The position numbers were made by a program, and so were the translations under genes. Below, one piece after another: positions 59,596 through 64,000 of a DNA stretch of 64,000 nucleotides. Under the pieces are notes generated by a model. It was not told the DNA's origin. It saw only the letters and a list, made by a program, of their open reading frames with translations, and ran no database searches. Source of the stretch: Lingula anatina (taxonomy: Eukaryota > Brachiopoda > Lingulata > Lingulida > Lingulidae); the NCBI RefSeq assembly GCF_001039355.2, contig NW_019775473.1, positions 259,590 to 323,589 on the forward strand, read 5' to 3'. Numbering within the stretch: the stretch's first letter is position 1; each line of letters begins with the position of its first letter.

Positions 59596-62344
59596 ATCCG
59601 ATGACGGCCTCAGGTAAAAATCGACGACCCAAACAGCGCAGATTTCTCAGTTGCAAAATGTTCTTTTAATATGTATTACTTCATGTGTATAATATAAACC
59701 TCGACAACAAGCAGCCGTATGCACATATGTTCTGTCATATATTGCACTTCTTTAAAAGACAAACTGCATTTCCACCTTATAAAATTCAAACATAATTAAT
59801 CTTGGTGTAATTTCTTATTCAAATCGACCACATGAAAAAAAATGTCCATATTCATGACTTCATTAACACGTGTACAGCCTCGATCCCAGAGCTGCCATCT
59901 TGACTACACTTTATATATTTTCTTAGGCCAGTGGTCTAGCACAATTAGATTTTAAAAATCTTATTTGATAAGAAGTAATAGCTTCTCCCGTGCAACTAAC
60001 AACCTCGCGGAAAAGATATTATTACAAATAGACAAATACGCCTGTTTTCTTTCTCGCAACATCTGATACCCCTCTAAGGAGAGTACACGAACCAAAATCC
60101 ATTTAGTTGTAAAGTTTTACACCTCAATTTAATTATTGTAATTTGTGGTGTAGCAAAAGGAAGACATGTTAATAACACACCACGATTCTGCCGTGATATG
60201 AATATCAATATTGTGAAAGCACATCGGATTTGAACCGGGAGAGGTTTAATGTTCACTGTGGCCAGAGAGGTAAATCAAGAGGCGAATAGATGTTTACGCT
60301 TTTAAAGGTATATTAACCGCGTTTGAAAATAACACGAGGTCACGTTTAATATGTCTAAATAATCTGCCAACAAGCTTATTTGTCCTATCCAAACCATACA
60401 AACGATTAAAAACCCAAATGACTGGTTGAACATGTAAAATTAATTGTTTTAATTATAAGTATTATACAACGTCGAATTCAAGTACAGGGACGTGTAGAGC
60501 AATAGGTCGTGAGTAGACGTCAACTGCAAAATTCGATATGGAGGGAAAATTCCGGATAGGATACCTTTAACTTCACTCCACAAGGTAGAGAGTCCCATGG
60601 CGCGCCTTATAAGAGATACGCCAGGTGCGCACACGATTAAGGTGACATGTATGGGAAGAATATACGGTAGGCCCCTTCTGTTGATACCTGCGAATAGCGA
60701 GACGATGGGACTGAAACCATCCTTTCAATTCGCACACCTGTTTACAAAAAATATGAATAGAAATAAGCCGCAAAGACGATGGTTATGTTAAATTGTTAAC
60801 TGTTGACATATGTTGCGAAACCTCCCCGTCGAACCCTACTCACACACTTCAGATCAACGACAAGTATAGTATTCAGATCGCTCACTTTTATCCTTTTATC
60901 TTTTCTCTCCCTCACTCTTTTTTCTGCAAACTAAAGATTTCACTTCCTGCACATCTGTACAAAGAAAGGAGAAAAGCCGTGTCGATTCCTTAATCAATAA
61001 CCATAAAAACAGGGATGGTGCAATGTACGATGTGGAACTAACCATGTGCTGTGGTTCAACGCATGCATTGTCCTGAAAAACCACTTCGCGAGGTGAGTGG
61101 TTACGGGTCACACACATGACAGGCCAAATTGCACATTGCCCATGAAAAGCCATTTGCACATTTGAAAGTCATTCGCACTTCCGGACTATAACATGGCGAG
61201 AGCCCACGACAAAAGGGCATTGACTTTTTAAATTCAGCACTGCTACAATCTTTTTTAAAAGTTCAAGTTATATCAGCGTATCAAACGACGGATTATGAGA
61301 ATAACAATGATAAATAATTAAATTATTAAATAGATCACGAAGACTTCATATTGAGTTGATCGTTGCGGTCTCAGAATAGTAATGAAGATTCAAGATCTGT
61401 ATAGAATGCATCAAGGCTGTGATTGGTCATGTGTCTTTCATTATCTTTTTTTTGTATTTTTCCTATTATCATTATTTGTACAACATATCTCTGTACTACA
61501 CGAAATGTGGTTTGTTTTCTCAGTTCTCAAACACGAGGACAACTGTGGGTTACGCTCTATTCGCAAAACCAGCTACACATCATCGTTATGTCATTTACGA
61601 CTTTATTGCGTATTTATATACATTGCGCATCGGAAATAACGCCATTATTTGCCTAAGTATAGTCGTTTGCGTTTATTAGACAACAGCAGAAAAGGCATCT
61701 GTGGTAAAGACACACGAAACATTTAAGTGCGTGTTTAGGTGATTCGAGAAACAGGTAGGTCTACTAGGGGGGCGTAAATAGAAATTTAACGTATATGGGC
61801 GATGAAAAGCTTTTAAAGGCGTGCGTTAGGCTCGGGTGTAAAGTTATGAAATTCACGTTAAGCACAGTGTTTTCATTTTAATTTACTCGGAGGCTTACCA
61901 AGGTGGTTTTCTGATCAAACAAACAAAAAATGATTTTGGATTTGATCAATACTGAGTCACCCCCAGAATGCTATCGTTGTGAAGCAAAGGAAATTTTCAT
62001 CAACCAAATTTTCAATCGGCTATAAGTCTGTAATAAGAAATAAAAAGTACAAAGGCCCATATATATTCCAACGATTATGTTGGAATGCATAAGCGACATG
62101 ATTGATATCATAACAACTTGTACATAACAAACGTAAATTGAAGTGAACATTTCAGAAAACGTATATAAATAAATATGACAAGGTAAGTGCTTTCCAATAG
62201 CATGTAAAACAATATAAACATTCACTGTCACAAAAAGTCATTTGAACAATAACTTGGTGCAATTTCAAAATCCGAGCGACACATCTACCACAATTAGCTA
62301 CGACTCCCGCAGTTTCAAATAATCACACAGTGCCATTCGTTGAC
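59596..62344. other. Intergenic stretch between the two PLA2 genes
   Basis: About 2.7 kb. It should contain the promoter of gene 1 and the 3' UTR of gene 2. A weak TATA-like TATTAAAAG lies on the minus strand at 59663-59671, 70 bp above the ATG. Overlapping open frames at 61382-61679 share no domain and are not called. A tRNA-like GGTTCAAATCC near 60228-60238 (minus) has no matching A box. Confidence 0.45.
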
Positions 62345-63535
62345 TCAGTGACATTTTCTTTTGTCGTAGTTGACATATTTGGCGTTGAAGGTGCCCCTCT
62401 GGTCTTGAAAACACTGGGCTGCTATCATGTCACACTTGCAGATCTGGTAGCGACACCGTCCGTACAGCCAGTACCACGACGGAAGTCCTAAAACAGTGTG
62501 ATATAAAAGGGAAAAATACCATTTATACTTAATGATGCTGTCTTTAAGCACCCGCATTGTTTCCTTATTGTTATCAATTAAATTCTGGTTCCTCAAGCAC
62601 TTTAGCTATCGGTGAGCGTCTTCGGTAAGATATTTTGCACTCCAAATGTTTTTAATGGTGTAAATGGTCGTTGAAAATATTTAGAGGCGGACCACGACTA
62701 TTAAATAGGACTTAATCTTCACGAAGTCGGTAAGCCATAATCTTCTTCACACTCATTTGATGAAATTGTAGAGCAACATTAAGTAAAAATATTTTTGGAC
62801 ATTTTACAGGATAGGTCTACATAAAAAAAATTATTAAGTAACGGAGATGGGTTTAATCGTGGAAAAATAATTAAATAGACATGATAAAGAAATGATAAAG
62901 AGATCTTGTATAACAAAATAAGTTTTCTTACGGCAGGCTGGCGTCATATTATTTCCCTTGCATCCACTGTAAGAGTAAGGAAGAAGATAGACAGTTAACC
63001 TCCAGTTACACTGTCCAGTTCTTGTCAACATCTCGTAACACTCATCGTGTATCTTACAGCACCTGTGAGGAAAAAAAAAAACAAAACCAATTAAATTAGT
63101 CATTGAGTCGTTCATGTACTTATCCCTTATGCAAGCTATCCTTGATTCCTCTCAGGTACACGTAGGTTTGCTAAGAGAAAATTTATATTATAATAACCTA
63201 CAGGGACTTTTTATTAAAAATACTCTACTGAGAGACTGCTTAGTTATCTTTCCTCACAATGCAAGACGCCGGTAACTTTTTCACCATAATTCCAAATCAA
63301 ATCTGACTTTCTCTTACTCTCTCTCCACACACGGACAAGCACACACACGTGCATAAGGACACACACACGTAAACGCGAGCACGCGCATTCACTTACTCGT
63401 CTGTTGGGTCGACTACTGCCCCGTGACCACCAAGACCGCAGTGGCAACCATAACCATAATACTTCAGGGGATCCATGCCGGTCACACAGCCAACTAACGT
63501 ACTGAACTCTGCCACGGATTCCAAAGGGTGATGCC
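62345..63535 (-). CDS. Second secreted phospholipase A2, 3' three exons (5' part outside window)
   Basis: Exons on the minus strand: 63397-63535, 62932-63062 and 62345-62487 (TGA at 62345-62347), all GT-AG with phases 2 and 1 as in gene 1. Exon 1 of this part gives the calcium loop YGCHCGLGG; the next begins CCKIHDECY with the catalytic His-Asp and the usual Tyr (gene 1 has Phe); the last has CKCD, supplying the catalytic Asp, followed by AAQCF. The last exon is 143 nt, exactly as in gene 1, and both proteins end …VNYDK…C. The enzyme part therefore looks complete and active: calcium-dependent sn-2 phospholipid hydrolysis outside the cell. Its first exons must lie to the right of 63535, probably beyond base 64000. 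Whether it too has the chitin-binding and four-Cys domains cannot be seen. Confidence 0.85.
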
Positions 63536-64000
63536 CTGAAATATTCGATAGCCGTTAAAAAAAAATGCCTAAATGAACCACTCGAATTGTACGTCTCTTT
63601 TATGCGTGGAACTTTCCCTTCAAATTTTACTCCACATTAAAAAAAAAAAAAAAAAAAAGCCAGGAAAGCAGGAATCTGGACGTTAATGGCTTCTGATATC
63701 AAAAGAAGAACTGCGTGGCTTTTACCGTTGACACAACATTTATGATCATAAAACAACTACATATATCTAACAAAATAAAGACGAAAATTGGGCAGTGTCA
63801 CCTTGGGTTGAACCTGAAATAGCTAGAGCATCGTAACCGCAATTTCTACGGTCTTTAAGATTTTTAAACTTCTTTAACCAAAAATGTTACTGTGCACTCC
63901 CGTGATAATTTTGGTTTGGTAAAAGAGAGCAGTTACCAAATGAACCAGGATGCGTATTGTCGTGCTGTTAGTATAAATTTAATGCAATCAAGAATCACCT
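63536..64000. other. Intron sequence upstream of the second PLA2's visible exons
   Basis: No convincing exon. A poly-A run lies at about 63640-63658. A stretch reading NCGYDALAIS on the minus strand (about 63812-63841) ends in the right phase, but its donor (CAG|GTTCAA) is poor, so it is not called. Confidence 0.5.

Noticed and set aside
60220..60260. tRNA B-box-like GGTTCAAATCC on the minus strand
   Set aside because: The A-box candidate is too near and no cloverleaf can be drawn; probably chance or an old SINE trace.
61382..61679. Three overlapping hydrophobic open frames
   Set aside because: Different frames of the same T-rich DNA, with no domain and no splice context.
63750..63870. Possible extra upstream exon of PLA2 gene 2 (NCGYDALAIS)
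   Set aside because: The phase fits, but the donor GTTCAA is poor, no clear acceptor precedes it, and similarity to the four-Cys exon of gene 1 is not convincing.

Overview
The window is AT-rich eukaryotic DNA. Genes are split by introns with GT-AG ends, there is abundant CT/GA, CA/TG and TA microsatellite, many short hairpin DNA transposons, two N gaps (2142-2356 and 47590-48295) and a single N at 33692. The gene content fits a marine invertebrate. A lophotrochozoan such as a mollusc or brachiopod is my best guess: there are two divergent intronless class-A GPCRs, small secreted Kazal-type proteins, and secreted phospholipase A2 joined to a chitin-binding domain. The species cannot be fixed from the sequence alone. 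Coding sequence is sparse, a small fraction of the 64 kb.

Layout. 1-560: first exon (signal peptide) of a secreted-protein gene running leftwards out of the window. 3343-4867 (minus): complete four-exon gene for a secreted protein with two Kazal-like domains, with a TATA box and a poly(A) signal. 9130-10422 and 43627-45069 (both minus): two related intronless receptors with GRF/GRY in place of DRY and NFLLY in place of NPxxY. 10.7-28.4 kb: gene-poor and seeded with MITE-like elements. 28442-33691 and 33693-38475: the same ~5 kb sequence twice in a row, joined at a poly-G run plus one N. This is probably two haplotypes laid end to end by the assembler; one copy carries a 452-bp transposon insertion that the other lacks. 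46084-47140: a tentative start of another secreted-protein gene. 51553-52818 (plus): an unrecognised 421-residue basic, low-complexity protein. 55288-59595 (minus): complete six-exon gene for a secreted protein with a peritrophin-A chitin-binding domain, a four-cysteine domain and a catalytically intact phospholipase A2 domain. 62345-63535 (minus): last three exons of a second phospholipase A2 gene, whose 5' part lies beyond the window.

The two PLA2 genes form a tandem family: same strand, same intron phases and an identical 143-nt last coding exon. The two GPCRs are likewise paralogues on the same strand 33 kb apart. The most interesting object is the chitin-binding/four-cysteine/PLA2 architecture, which suggests a lipase tethered to a chitinous matrix (gut lining, cuticle, shell matrix or a microbial or fungal wall). 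No prokaryote-style operons, CRISPR arrays, rRNA or convincing tRNA genes were seen.
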